Positions 19,691-31,724 of a DNA stretch of 64,000 nucleotides are shown in pieces. Made by a program: the position numbers and the translations under genes. The stretch comes from Ligula intestinalis (lineage: Eukaryota; Platyhelminthes; Cestoda; Diphyllobothriidea; Diphyllobothriidae). Position 1 is the first letter of the stretch, and every line of letters starts with the position of its first letter. The stretch is from the NCBI GenBank assembly GCA_036362985.1, contig JAYGXS010000002.1:100291818-100355817 (forward strand). The letters are read 5' to 3'. The notes under the pieces were generated by a model. That model made no database searches. It was not told where the DNA came from and was given only the letters and a program-made list of their open reading frames with translations.

Positions 19691-22370
19691 TTAATTTCTC
19701 TTGAATGCATCCACAGATAGGGACATAACAATATCCTCCGGGAGAGCATTCCAAGCTTCAACTACTCTATCACCAAAGAAGAACTTGCATGCCTCTAGTT
19801 TGGCCCTTCTTATGCGTAGTTTGAACAGATGCCCTCTTAAGTTCGTCGTTGTTGCTAACTCGAAGATATCGCCAGGTATACGACAACAGTCTTGCCCCCG
19901 CATTGTACGAAATGCTTGTATCAGATCACCACGTGGCTGTCTGTAACTTAACGGAAATAGATCAAGATTAGCTATACACCTTTCGTAGGATAAAAAGCTC
20001 TAACCGGTAACCAGTTTGGTCGCGCGCCTTTGTAACTTCTCGAGGAGACTGAGGTCTTTCGCGGTCCAGGGTTTTCATACTTGGATTGCGAACTCCAACT
20101 TCGGCCGCACAAATGTTCCAAAGACCTTAGCAAGGCAGTCTTTATCGAAGGCACAGAATGCGGGACATCGCAGACTTGGCTACTTTTGTGCAGTGCAGAG
20201 AGGGCTTGAGATCCATACTCCCAAATCTGTCTGCGCGTCCACTTCTTGCAGTTGGATGCCATTTAGGCTGTAAACAATGGGGTTCTGAGAGCTGGGTCGG
20301 CCAACTCGTAGGATGCTGCATTTTTTTCGTTAAACGGCAAAAGCCAGTCTTGAGACCAAATTTGAAGACAGTTAAGGTTTATCTGCAAGCGTTCTTCATC
20401 ACCTGAATTTCTGATGATTTTGCAAATCTTAATGTCATCGGCAAACATAGCCACATCGCAGTCCAGTTCACGGACGGAGTCATTGACGTATAAAATGAAC
20501 AGTATAGGGGCAAGGACAGAGCCTTGAGGGACACCGCTCTCGACTGCAAGGTCTGCTGACTGCTGGTCACCAATAAGGACAGTTTGGGAGTGGCCAAGCA
20601 GGAAGCTTTGAATTCACTTCAGCCGATTTCCTCGAACACCTACTTGGCTGAGTTTTTGCAGAAGTCGTTGATGTGGGACTCTATCAAAAGCCTTCTTGAA
20701 GTCGATGTAGATTACATGAAGCGGATTTCCTCCATCAACTGCCCGAGTCCAGCATTCCAAACAATAGAGCAAGTTCGTCACGCAGGACCTGCCTCTGCGG
20801 AACCCATGTTGCGCATCCGATAGAAGGTTATGCTGCTCTAAGAAACGCATCAGCTCTCGCTTTACTACTTTTTCCATAAACTTGCAACAGATCAAAGTGA
20901 GGCTGATTGGTATATAACTGGTTGCAGAAACCCATCTGCTGCCTTTATACAACGATGTGATCCGGGCGGATTTCCAAACGGCGGGTAAACAACCTGCGTT
21001 AAACGAGGTACTGACAAGCATAGAAAGCGGTTTGGCTTGCTCCTCAGCAAGTTCATTCAGTAATTTAGGCGGGATGTCATCGGGACCGGATGATTTAGAG
21101 TTGTTTAGTGCCATTAACTCCTGAAGAACGGTTGATTCGGCGAAGGCCACATTTTCAATCGTTGGACCGCCATCTAAGCCATAGTTTGGAGGGATGAATC
21201 CGATTTCAGTCGTCAAGTTCGATTTAAAAGATGCTCAGCTTTTGCTCCATCCTCACTCACTTCTGTTCCATCGCTTGCCTTCAGAAGGGGAACTGGCTCC
21301 CGGTTTCGTGTGGTCTTTATTAAGTAGCCATAAAATAGCTTCGGATTTGTAACTGCCTGGTTTATTAAATCTTTTTCAAAGTCTTTGCGCGCTTTGAAGA
21401 TAAGTCGCTTCATGAGGTTCCTCTGCGTTGTGTATGCATTTAAGGATACCGGATTTCTATCTGCCCTTTACTTTCGAAACAATCTCCCCTTTTTATTTAT
21501 AGCTTACTTCAGCGCTTGAGTCAGCCACTGAGGTTTGTTGTTTAGCTTCTTCCGTGTAATCGGACAGTGGTTTCTCAGGAGAGTATGCAATAACTCACTG
21601 AACCATCCCCAATCATCAGCTATATTGCCTGAAAAAAACAATTTCCAATTTATGTTGTTTATTTCGGCCTTCATTTGATCAAATTTACCACGCCAAATAT
21701 TTCTATTAACCTTGGTGGGTTATTCGGGTTCCGAAAATATAGAATAGCCCCAATTAAGTACGATGTGATCACTTTTACCTAGAGATAGAGATTGCACCTC
21801 GTCAATGCTGTCCAATGATTTCGTAAGTACCAGGTCTAGGCAGTTTGATTGCTGTCCCTCACGCACCCGGGTAGGAAATAGAACGTGTTGACTCAGAGAT
21901 TCATCAAGTGTCAGAGCTAGTAAGCGCCAGTCGAACGCTTGCTCTGGACCTCGTGTGTATGTTGAACCCCAATCGATAAGCGGGGCATTGAAGTCTCCCA
22001 TAATCAAGACGTCGGGTCGAGCAGCTAATCTCGCTAACTCTTCTATTAAACCAGTGTCAGCTTCGTGATCATGTTAAGCGGACGGCACACGGTCAGAACT
22101 TCCAGGCTGGGTGATTCCGGTGCCCTTATAGTAAGCCAGATGGCCTCGGTACTGCAATGAAACTGCTCTGTTTTTTTGGAGACTAGCTGTCCATGTTTGA
22201 CGAAAGTTATAATTCCTCCTCCTTGGCGCCCTCTCCTGTCTCTCCGGAACAGATTAAAGCCAGGTAGTGCCACTTCGCCGTCATCCACGTTTTCAGATTG
22301 CCAGGTTTCTGTCAGAGAGATAAGGTCGGGATAAAGGTCATATATCTGCACGTAAAGTTAATCTAACTTG
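19691..22370 (-). pseudogene. CR1-like LINE ORF2 remnants (endonuclease, reverse transcriptase), left arm
   Basis: Minus-strand blocks in order: endonuclease N-part (22046-22351, DLYPDLISLTETWQ), endonuclease C-part (21720-22007, IMGDFNAPLIDWGS, GKSDHIVLNW), RT fingers (20614-21216, SSGPDDIPPKLL, YIDFKKAFDRVPH), RT palm (about 20430-20600, SGVPQGSVLAPILF, VAMFADDIKICK) and thumb/C-terminus (19691-20262). Several stops and frameshifts separate them, each also present in the right arm. Confidence 0.85.
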
Positions 22371-22491
22371 GACAACAGACTCTGTGCGTTGGTGTAGAAG
22401 AAGTTAAGCGACATATTTTTGGCAAATTTTGTCTCGGTGGAATTTGAACTTCATTTGACTGCGGCTGTGTAAGCCACGCTCAGGCAATTGT

Positions 22492-23106
22492 TCAAAGTTT
22501 TATCGGTTGGTTCAAGAACCTCATATTCCTGTGAATAATCTTCCCGTTCGAGATTTCCAGGATGGTCTCGCCATTTTTTCTTCTCGAAAGTAATTCTGCC
22601 ACAAGTTCCCGACGTTTGAGCCAGTCCGCTAGAGAGTACTCCGGCTGAAAAAAAACTTCATTGTGTGGCTGACGAAGACTGGTCTTTTTCGATGGGATCA
22701 GTTTAACGTGTTCGTCATTTTGCATCACAATTTTTAGAGGTCGTGGTCGTGGCATGCCTGTGGCCTCTTCAGGCCTTTTTCCGATCCAGGATGATTTCAG
22801 AACTGGAAATTCCAAACCTGGCTCGAACAAATCGTTTAGAACACGATTGAAGGATGCCATGCCTTCTGCGTTATGGTCTGAACCGACTGAGGCACATTCT
22901 TCTAGGCCCTGGACAATAATAGAGTGTTGTCGTCCCTGTGGGTGTTGGAAGACTTTTTCTACAGTTTTTGTCATATTGGCCTCTGCGAGACTCGAGCTCA
23001 GGATGGCCGATGTAGAACGTTCCTCAGCATGGGCCTCATTTGTGTTACTATGTTTATTCGGGAAGCCAAGTCCTTCGTTGTTGCATGCCATTTCGATGTT
23101 GGACAC
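22492..23106 (-). CDS. CR1-like LINE ORF1 protein, left arm
   Basis: At least 200 codons open to a TGA; a GTG opens the listed frame and the first ATG (MACNNEGLGF) lies five codons in. The frame is open further 5' without an ATG. The product is charged (GRQHSIIVQGLEECASVG, PRPRPLKIVMQND, EVFFQPEYSLADWLKRR), typical of LINE ORF1 nucleic-acid-binding proteins, with no zinc knuckle. The predicted protein is identical to that of the right arm. Confidence 0.7.
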   Translation of the reverse strand: MSNIEMACNNEGLGFPNKHSNTNEAHAEERSTSAILSSSLAEANMTKTVEKVFQHPQGRQHSIIVQGLEECASVGSDHNAEGMASFNRVLNDLFEPGLEFPVLKSSWIGKRPEEATGMPRPRPLKIVMQNDEHVKLIPSKKTSLRQPHNEVFFQPEYSLADWLKRRELVAELLSRRKNGETILEISNGKIIHRNMRFLNQPIKL

Positions 23107-23693
23107 GGTATCTAAGTTGGCCTCAGAAGCCGTGGCTGCGATCTGGGAGCTTGAGCTGGCAGTAAGCTTCGAGCTCGGACTGGCTGGAGTCAGTATTGAC
23201 TTTGCTGCTGTCGCTAGGGGTGCTCGTGAGGTCAGGCATGGCAGCTTTAGGCACCTTCACGCTAGGTGTTTGCACAGTCTTGCATGTTTTATGAGAGCCT
23301 TAAGTTTTGATGGTGGCCTAGCCGTCAGTTTGTTTCCCACAGCGGGTATGTTTGAATTAGCCTCCACTGTGGCTGCATGGTCAACTACGGGGGCCTGTAC
23401 TTTAGGTATAGGCACGCTCGTAGGCTTCTAAGGTGTTCTGCACGTAAACGTGGTAGCTGTCAGGTTTTCTGTTGACACGAGGGTCTGCTGGATAAAAACT
23501 CTCATACTTTTCATTTCTTCGTCAAGCTTTTCCTTTGAAACGAGGGTATGCAGCATAAACTCCTGTATGTTTTTTTACTACGTTGAAAATTTTATCAAAC
23601 TTGGAGGTTAGCACATCACATCGGTCGCAATAGTCGAATACTTGCGTCGGTCGTACCTAATTGGTAAGACTTTTAGATCTAAACTCACACCGT

Positions 23694-23755
23694 GCGTCGG
23701 TAGCTTAGCGGTTAATGACGCGGCCTCGTGAGGGGACGGTTTTGAGTTCGAGCCA
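23694..23755 (+). repeat. tRNA-like sequence at the LINE 5' junction, left arm
   Basis: A box TAGCTTAGCGG and B box GGTTTTGAGTTCGAGCC, about 30 nt apart, lie antisense to the LINE at its 5' end. The homologous stretch at 30391-30455 differs at several positions. After the B box the left sequence switches to LINE-related DNA, so the tRNA-like unit is cut there. Confidence 0.55.
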
Positions 23756-24595
23756 CCTTTTAATCGTGTATTAAACATGTCAACAGACGGGTCTGACTTA
23801 ATCGTCAACGTGTGCTCAGATGGCGACATGCAAATGTCCGTGGGCAGAGCATTTCATGCCTGCATTGGGAAAAGTTTTGCAGATCGCGTAGCCTCGGAGC
23901 ACAACGTTTAGTAGACTCGACGCTTGCTATTCTTGCTATTCTAAACTACAATATTACTAAAAAACAGTGAGTAGCGTGTTTATGCACATACATAATTTCA
24001 GTCTCGCCAGGTCTAATTTCAGTGGGCATTTGGGGTATGCAAATCTGAATTTCTCTTGAATGCATCCACAGATAGAGACATATCAATATCCTCCGGGAGA
24101 GCGTTCCAAGCTTCAACTACTCTATCACCAGAGAAGAACTTGCATGTCTCTAGTCTGGCCCTTCTTATGCGTAGTTTTAACAGATGCACTCTTAAGTTCG
24201 TCGTTGTTGCTAACTCGAAGATATCGCCAGGTATACGACAACAGTCCTGCCCGCGCGTTGTACGAAATGCTTGTATCAGATCACCACGTGGCTGTCTGTA
24301 ACTTAACGGAAATAGATCAATATTTGCTATACATCTTTCGTAGGATAAAAAGCTCTAACCGGTAACCAGTTTGGTCGTGTGCCTTTGTACCGTCTCGAGG
24401 AGACTGAAGTCTTTCGCGGTCCAGGGTTATCATGCTTGGATTGCGAACTCCAACTTCGGCCGCACAAATGTTCCACGGACCTTAGCAAGGCAGTCGCAGA
24501 CTTTGCTACTTTTGTGCAGTGCAGAGAGGGCTTGAGATCCATACTCCCAAATCTGTCTGGGCATCCACTTCTTGCAGTTGGATGCCATTTAGAAT
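23756..24595 (-). mobile_element. Internal fragment of a second CR1-like LINE copy
   Basis: Bases from 'taatcgtgtattaaacatg' to 'gttggatgccattta' follow the arm sequence 19405-20270 with a few percent differences and lack a 29-bp piece present in both arms (cttTATCGAAGG... near 20142). Both the extreme 3' end and everything 5' of the RT thumb are missing. It directly adjoins the left arm. Confidence 0.75.
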
Positions 24596-24599
24596 GTTT

Positions 24600-26426
24600 A
24601 CAATGTGTACATGATATGCCCTTGCTGTTTGTCGGGTCTGCCGATAAGGTAACGAAGACAGGTGATTCCGTCACAGTCATCAGTTGACGGTCGATATGAA
24701 GTACTTTAGAATGTCACACACTCTATGGTTGCATACCGCCTAGCATTTGAATCCCCGATGACGAGGACAGGCCGCATCATATACGAGACTGTGGTTTATA
24801 TGAGAGTGGTATACCGCAAATGCAGGGGCTGTTGAGCTGCTAGGTGAGGCTGATTCAAGCATGGTTCCCTGGTAGTGTTGTGATTATGGGAGAGATAGAG
24901 AGCAGGCGTTGCAAACCCGGAGCTTTTGGGTAATCACCCGTTATACACCCATCTTAACACTTATTTATCTCTCGCCAACACTTTTATCCATTTAAAAAGG
25001 ATTAAGAATACTCTATGTTACTTCTATTCCCTCATTTCTTTCAAGACGCAATCGAAAATATTGTGTCAGCAAAACATTTTGCTAATTGCGTTATAAGTGG
25101 TCCACTTATCTATTTCTATCTACATTAGGGCCTGTGAAGTCATTCAGTCCATCCCGTTTTCTGCTGTTTGCCGCGTAAATACAATCGCATGGTGTGGCAT
25201 TGGTGAAAATTTGTTTCTATACTGCAATTTTCAAAATTTAAGCTAGATTTATCACAACATCTTTTATTCCATTTTGAACTGATACTTTTCTTCCCATAGC
25301 AAATAATTTGTCACCCAGATTAAGTACCACTCCCTATAGAACCGAAAAGAAATATTCAAAGTATGGTTTTCGATAGAAACTCTTTCACATATCCTTGGTT
25401 TCATAACATCTCAACCAAGGGTGACATTGGGGGCTACCCTCATAGCAATGTTCTGGTACCAAAGGATAGAATGATCCTAGATCGGACCAAGGGATAGATG
25501 CGAATAGGCCGCTATATCCTTTGGTACTAGTGCAGTGTTTTAACGTATATGGGCGGTATTCCGTGCGTTGACTGGGGAGGTTACAAGCCGTCATCAAATT
25601 CGATGGTCGAACACACACAAGCCGTCCTCCACCCAAGAAAAACCGTGCGCGCACGCACGCCCCATGCGTTCGCCCCTCCCTCAAATACGATTTCCTGAGT
25701 AATGTTAGTTCACCGTTCGAGAAGGCTGTAGCAAGTAAAAAACTACGCTTACACATTGGGCTTAACCATGCCTGCTTAAATTGCACTTGATGCACGTAGT
25801 TGCACTTTACCTCCCTACCGGCTCCCCCTATTAGAACACAGACTGATCTGACCACGGGTTGTTCGCCCTAGGAATACGCCGGCAAAAGATGCCAAAGCAA
25901 GACATCGATCCAGGCACCGTACTGGGGTGTTACCTGTTCATCATTTCTATTGATAACTCGAACATTGCGTACGTGGAACCAAGTGAATCTATGGAAGACT
26001 AGTAACAAAAGGCTAATCTTTTTACACTGCTGATTAATTGTACGCTTTCTATAAGATTTTATTGTGTGAATTGGAATTTGCTGGCGTGTGTCATGCCAAA
26101 AAATGTGAACTTGGCTGTGTTAGTTCCACAGGCTAATTTGCTTATAGACTGGAACATATATACTCGTTAATTCTTGAGACCTTTATCAAAATACTTTAGG
26201 GTTGGGCGTTGCAAAAAATTTCACTTCTGATTAACTTTTCTTGAGCATCTTTTCCTTCTTTTACGCGTTCCTGAATTTTGTTGGTTTCAATACTCTCGCT
26301 GACCCATGGATAAGGATATCTCGTTATTACGGTTTTATTAACGTATGCCATGTATACTTTGTCCACGTATCAACTTTAAATGACCTTTACACTCCCTCAC
26401 TTTTCGAATTTCCACGTTCTGCGGGT
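24600..26426. other. Sequence upstream of eEF1B without recognised gene
   Basis: No coding or repeat family was recognised. A 156-codon minus-strand frame at 25385-25855 lacks any known domain. The eEF1B promoter should lie at the 3' end of this stretch, but no TATA box or initiator stands out. Confidence 0.4.
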
Positions 26427-27586
26427 ATGGGTTTTGGCGATCTCACAAAGGAAGCTGGTGTCAAGGCTCTTGACGAGTACCTTCTTACAAGGAGTTACAT
26501 TGAAGGGTAAAAATTATTCCATGTTCAATAAGGTTAACTTTTAGTTATCAGCCATCGAAAGCCGACACAGTTGTGTTTGATGCACTTGGCAAAGCACCCG
26601 TCGACAAGTATGTGTGTGCCAGCCGCTGGTACAACCACATAAAGTCTTTTGGCGATCAAAGAAAAAAATTCCCTGGACAGGCCAAAGATGTCTCCTCGTA
26701 CGGTTCTTCAGGTTGTGGATTTTTTATAAACTTGCAGTTTTTCAAAGTTCGTTAATTTGGGCAGCGAACTGCCTTCTTTACACTTTGCCTTATTTTCCAG
26801 TGGTGGCCAGTGTTGGATAAGTTATAAGCCTGATTTATGATATAGTTATTGGTTCTAATCAATCCATCTTGGCCTCATAAACTAGCAATTAACTTGAAAC
26901 TGTTACCTGCATGTCCGATTAACAATTTTTCAGCTGATTAATGCATCAAAGTTCCGTTGTCGAACTAGACGCAACTTGTACGCCCCTTTAGTATTTGCAC
27001 TCAGTTAAGTTTTTCCTACCGCAGATGACACCATGAACGTCAATTTACACTTTGCCATTCTATTCAGCTCCCGCGAACGCTGCTGCCACGAAAGATGAAG
27101 ATGACGATGATATCGACTTTTTCGAGTCTGAAGACGAGGATGAAGCCGAAAAGCGCAGAGCTGAACGTGTGGCTGCATACAGTGAGAAAAAGAAGGATAA
27201 GAAACAGATAACTGCGAAGTCAATGATCATCCTAGACATCAAGCCTTGGGATGACGAGACGGACATGAATGCAATGGAAGAAGCTGTCCGTTCCATTAAG
27301 ACAGATGGCCTAGTTTGGGGTACCTCAAAGCTTGTACCCGTAGCGTTCGGTATCAAAAAGCTCCAAATTACCTGTGTTGTCGAAGATGATAAGGTGCGTT
27401 TTCTAATTTTCAGTACTGCACACTTAAACTTATTTACTGTCATTTATTTTTTGAATTTGCCAGCGTTTGAACGATTCATGAACATTTTTTTCATTTCAGG
27501 TCGGTACCGATTTCCTCGAAGAAGAAATTTCGAAGTTTGAAGATTACGTCCAGTCAATCGATATTGCAGCTTTCAATAAGTTGTAA
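26427..27586 (+). CDS. eEF1B: Translation elongation factor 1-beta (eEF1B), four exons, complete
   Basis: Joined exons 26427-26506, 26545-26711, 27068-27393 and 27500-27586 give 219 residues from ATG to TAA with all GT-AG junctions and matching phases. The protein is the nucleotide-exchange subunit that reloads eEF1A with GTP in the cytosol. It opens with the canonical [11 protein letters not shown] and [16 protein letters not shown], then RWYNHIKSF (GST-C-like domain), the acidic linker [16 protein letters not shown], a lysine-rich hinge, and the exchange domain ([50 protein letters not shown]) ending DIAAFNKL. Length and domain order are those of the family. Intron 1 is only 38 nt. The gene lies in the loop between two inverted LINE copies. 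Confidence 0.96.
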
Positions 27587-28785
27587 AATTTGTGCCTTGG
27601 ACATTCGCAGCCATTCAGTACACTAAACTGGAATTTTTAAATGTATTTTGGACAGATATTCCCATTATCCATTCTCATTTTTTACTTTGGGAAATATTTC
27701 GTTTACTGCGGCCAGTCCATAGTAATCGGTAACTGTTAACATTTATTCTCCTCAATCTGTAAGCTGCCGTAAGACGCAACCGATTTCCCCGTCCACGGCA
27801 AATACGGACGCCGTTTTATCACCAATCTCTCATTGTTAAGTGCGCATTCTCGTACACGATCTGCAGGTCTGAGGACTGCATAGGTTTTACAGGCCGCATT
27901 TCACGTTATACCACTATTCCGAACAAGGAGCCGCGGCTGTGCCATACCCACGGCAACTGTGTACATATGAGACCTGCAGATACGTTAACCGATTTCAACA
28001 GGTGTCAACTATCTCTCTAGACTTAGTTTTGTTAAAGTAAACCATATTGTTATTCGCTTTTTATTATCTATCTCGTTTACCCTCAGAACATTGGTTAGAC
28101 GACTTCTGAGATAGTTGCCAAATGAATGTTTTCTATTTTGAGTACGCAGATTTACCGCTCGTCCGAACGCACTACCTTATTTCGGCAGTGCTGTCCCATA
28201 ACCAATTTTCCGAACAGACTTCTGAATTGAGCAACGCTTCCTTATCATTTGATCCGAGGAAATCTCCATGAACAAGGACTATCCACTTTTCAGGCGTTGA
28301 AGTTCCCCGCCGCTCAGTTAACGAATGTATCGGATAAGCGTTTCAATTGTCCCTGTACTCTCGCTAACGATTGGGCAGAGGGTAAATTCAATAAGCTGCC
28401 AGGGTTCCTAATATATAAACTAAAACACAGCTTACTTGTGTTCGTGCGGTGAACACTACTATTGCAGCAAGTCAGACAGTCAGGTTCGGTGAAAGTGATT
28501 GCTGACCGATAATGCGCTGTCAGTGATTAAAGCCGAGACACAAGCAAGTGTGCTCGATGGTGATCTGTTCTAGCTTGATGGCCGAAAAGCTCTCAGGGGC
28601 GGCTTCAAGTGACAGTGAATGCCAGAGGGGCAGGTGGGCTAAAATACTACAATTTTTATATGGCGCACGCAAAGCTGTTAAGTTGGTGGTTGATTTTCCT
28701 GACAGATAGATTGATGACCGGACGTAAAAGCGCAAAAGCGAGCGCAGTAGGTATTTCGACGTGGATGTCCAAGTCGGAGTCTGCA
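27587..28785 (+). other. eEF1B 3' flank, no further gene
   Basis: Contains the 3'UTR of eEF1B; no canonical AATAAA was found in the first 200 bases, so the poly(A) signal may be a variant. The rest has no recognised feature. Confidence 0.45.
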
Positions 28786-28789
28786 GTCT

Positions 28790-29620
28790 GTAGTGTCGCG
28801 GTTAAATGAGATTGCTGTGTCGGTTGGCATGTCCATAAATTCCGGAAAGACTAAGTTATCTTGAGCTGCATCCCTGACCAGGAGAAGGGATCATTTGGTT
28901 TAATGGCCATGAACTTGAAGAAGTAGACAGCTTTAAATACTTCGGGGCAAGGCTGCTGCCGAATGGGCAGAGCAAGGATGACATTGTCTCTCGTATCGAT
29001 CCTGCTTGCTGGGTTTTCTCAATCCTTTGTAAGCGCCTATGCATCCGACGTGACATCTCCATCCCCACGAAGATTCGTGTATACCGTGCATCCATCCGGT
29101 CAGTCTATGGATGTTAATGCTGGGCTCTGCGTGCTGAAGACGAGCGAAGACTGGAGGTATTTGACCACCGGTGCCTGAGGACGATCCAGCGAGTTAAGTG
29201 TAGCGACTTCATCTCAAATGAGACGGTCCGCATCCGCTGCGAGCGCATCACCAGGAAATCTCAGGCTAGTCAAGAAAGGCGACTAAGGTGGTTTGGACAT
29301 GTGCTCCGCCGCCCGGCCCACGAGCTTAGCTATGCTGCCCTCGACCCGGCACCGCAGCGCACCTGAAAACGTCGAAGATGAGGGCAGCTGATAACTTGGC
29401 TCGACGCTGTCTGCCAAGACATAGAAGCAGTTCTTGGACCCTCTATCTCCTGTATCCGTTGCTGGAGAAGGGACTGCGTGGAGCTTTCCAGATCCGCTGC
29501 CGACAATTGTAAGGCATGGAGGGGTACCGTCCGTGACATCGTTGAGGCCGGCTAGATCAGGCATGATCACAGCCGTAACAAGTACAAGTGTGGGAGGGTC
29601 AACAGGAGCGGTGCAGCCGC
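28790..29620 (+). mobile_element. RTE-like LINE 3' fragment
   Basis: Plus-strand frames carry ELEEVDSFKYFGARLLPNG, DDIVSRIDPACWVFSILCKR, RRDISIPTKIRVY, then RRLRWFGHVLRRPAHELS and AWRGTVRDIVEAG stop. This is the end of the RT and the C-terminal region of an RTE-like LINE. Stops and a frameshift near 29165 make it dead. It is the longest copy of this family in the window. Confidence 0.8.
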
Positions 29621-29639
29621 CAGCAGTATTTGAATATCC

Positions 29640-30390
29640 TTGACATGCTGATTGGTTATGTCTGTAATCGGGGCAACTAGTTCACATAAAGGCTGTTACT
29701 TTAGGGCCGCACGAGGGGAGGATATATTTGCGTACGTTGCAGTTAAATAGGTATCAAGAGTAACATACTGGATTTACGTACAAAGCTGTATGCTAACAAA
29801 ATTTGTTCACTGAACAAACCGTCCCACAGTATTCCTCTCCTAAATCGCCATCTGAGTCTAAATCAATCTGCTCGCACGGTTACTTTATAACTATTAAAGC
29901 AGACTATCGTCCAAACTCTTCCTAAACGAAATCGGAAAAGCCAAAATCCTAAAACACTGGTGCTGGGAAACTCGGAAACTAGTACACACCAAGGAGCAGG
30001 ATAGAAGACGACAAAGGCTGGGTCGCTCCATTATATTATCTCACATTTGTTTTGATACCAGCATTGGAATTACCTACTGCATACTTATAAACTAAACTAG
30101 CTCGGTTGCTATGCCTGTTTTTATCAAACCTGAACAAACTTTACAAGTTTAGACATTTACCTAGTAGTCAGTCAAAGCTCGAGCAAATCTGCTGCTTAAA
30201 TTCTAAGCACAATCGTCTTGAGTAAAAAGATTCGACTCCTAAAGGATTCTTATGTCAACAAAGCGAAGCCTTAGGCTTTCTATCTCGTATATTAGACAAA
30301 AACTCCATATCTAAACCTTTTGTGTTCAAAATGCAATTGTTTTACGCAGTTATGCAGACCAGAAGCCAAATACAAAATTTGGCATGAGGT
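29640..30390. other. Spacer without recognised feature
   Basis: No coding or repeat signature seen. The tRNA-like unit that begins the right LINE arm continues a short way into this stretch (acctcatgcc on the minus strand). Confidence 0.4.
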
Positions 30391-30455
30391 AGGCTCGAAC
30401 TCAAAACCGTCCCTTAACGAGGCCGCGTCACTAACCGCTAAGCCACCGACGCACG
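30391..30455 (-). repeat. tRNA-like sequence at the LINE 5' junction, right arm
   Basis: Minus strand shows A box TGGCTTAGCGG and B box GGTTTTGAGTTCGAGCC. It matches polymerase III promoter boxes better than the left-arm version (TAGCTTAGCGG) and runs on naturally as CTACCTC. Likely a tRNA-derived SINE head. Confidence 0.6.
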
Positions 30456-31038
30456 GTGTGAGTTTAGATCTAAAAGTCTTACCAATTAGGTACGACCGAC
30501 GCAAGTATTAGACTATTGCGACGATGTGATGTGCTAACCTCCAAGTTTGATAAAATTGTCAACGTAGTAAAAAAACATACAGGAGTTTATGCTGCATACC
30601 CTCGTTTCAAAGGAAAAGCTTGACAAAGAAATGAAAAGTATGAGAGTTTTTATCCAGCAGACCCTCGTGTCAACAGAAAACCTGACATCTACCACGTTTA
30701 CGTGCAGAACACCTTAGAAGCCTACGAGCGTGCCTATACCTAAAGTACAGGCCCCCATAGTTGACCATGCAGCCACAGTGGAGGCTAATTCAAACATACC
30801 CGCTGTGGGAAACAAACTGACGGCTAGGCCACCATCAAAACTTAAGGCTCTCATAAAAAATGCAAGACTGTGCAAACACCTAGCGTGAAGGTGCCTAAAG
30901 CTGCCATGCCTGACCTCACGAGCACCCCTAGCGACAGCAGCAAAGCCAATACTGACTCCAGCCAGTCCGAGCTCGAAGCTTACTGCCAGCTCAAGCTCCC
31001 AGATCGCAGCCACGGCTTCTGAGGCCAACTTAGATACC

Positions 31039-31653
31039 GTGTCCAACATCGAAATGGCATGCAACAACGAAGGACTTGGCTTCCCGAATAAACATAGTAA
31101 CACAAATGAGGCCCATGCTGAGGAACGTTCTACATCGGCCATCCTGAGCTCGAGTCTCGCAGAGGCCAATATGACAAAAACTGTAGAAAAAGTCTTCCAA
31201 CACCCACAGGGACGACAACACTCTATTATTGTCCAGGGCCTAGAAGAATGTGCCTCAGTCGGTTCAGACCATAACGCAGAAGGCATGGCATCCTTCAATC
31301 GTGTTCTAAACGATTTGTTCGAGCCAGGTTTGGAATTTCCAGTTCTGAAATCATCCTGGATCGGAAAAAGGCCTGAAGAGGCCACAGGCATGCCACGACC
31401 ACGACCTCTAAAAATTGTGATGCAAAATGACGAACACGTTAAACTGATCCCATCGAAAAAGACCAGTCTTCGTCAGCCACACAATGAAGTTTTTTTTCAG
31501 CCGGAGTACTCTCTAGCGGACTGGCTCAAACGTCGGGAACTTGTGGCAGAATTACTTTCGAGAAGAAAAAATGGCGAGACCATCCTGGAAATCTCGAACG
31601 GGAAGATTATTCACAGGAATATGAGGTTCTTGAACCAACCGATAAAACTTTGA
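31039..31653 (+). CDS. CR1-like LINE ORF1 protein, right arm
   Basis: Identical protein to that at 22492-23106. First ATG at 31054; the frame is open back to a TGA near 30887 without an upstream ATG, so the true start may have been lost. Charged, no recognised zinc knuckle. Confidence 0.7.
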   Translation: MSNIEMACNNEGLGFPNKHSNTNEAHAEERSTSAILSSSLAEANMTKTVEKVFQHPQGRQHSIIVQGLEECASVGSDHNAEGMASFNRVLNDLFEPGLEFPVLKSSWIGKRPEEATGMPRPRPLKIVMQNDEHVKLIPSKKTSLRQPHNEVFFQPEYSLADWLKRRELVAELLSRRKNGETILEISNGKIIHRNMRFLNQPIKL

Positions 31654-31724
31654 ACAATTGCCTGAGCGTGGCTTACACAGCCGCAGTCAAATGAAGTTCA
31701 AATTCCACCGAGACAAAATTTGCC

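Larger units (their letters stand above)
18805..23690 (-). mobile_element. CR1-like LINE, left arm of the inverted repeat around eEF1B
   Basis: Reverse complement of the element at 30456-35337; paired positions sum to 54141 or 54145, the difference being a 4-bp indel near 21240. From 3' to 5' on the minus strand it holds the 3'UTR with AATAAA (near 18820), ORF2 (RT and endonuclease) and ORF1. ORF2 is dead: a nonsense codon interrupts the RT (LK*IQSFLLG) and a TAA breaks the endonuclease start. Body identity with the other arm is close to complete: the 204-residue ORF1 and 200-residue RT segments are identical. Confidence 0.9.

Noticed and set aside
22754..23431. 225-codon plus-strand frame (and its mirror 30714-31391 minus)
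   Set aside because: It is the antisense shadow of LINE ORF1; it has no domain and is open only because of ORF1 codon structure.
25385..25855. 156-codon minus-strand ORF near eEF1B
   Set aside because: No domain, no splice context, odd composition and no repeat partner; likely chance.
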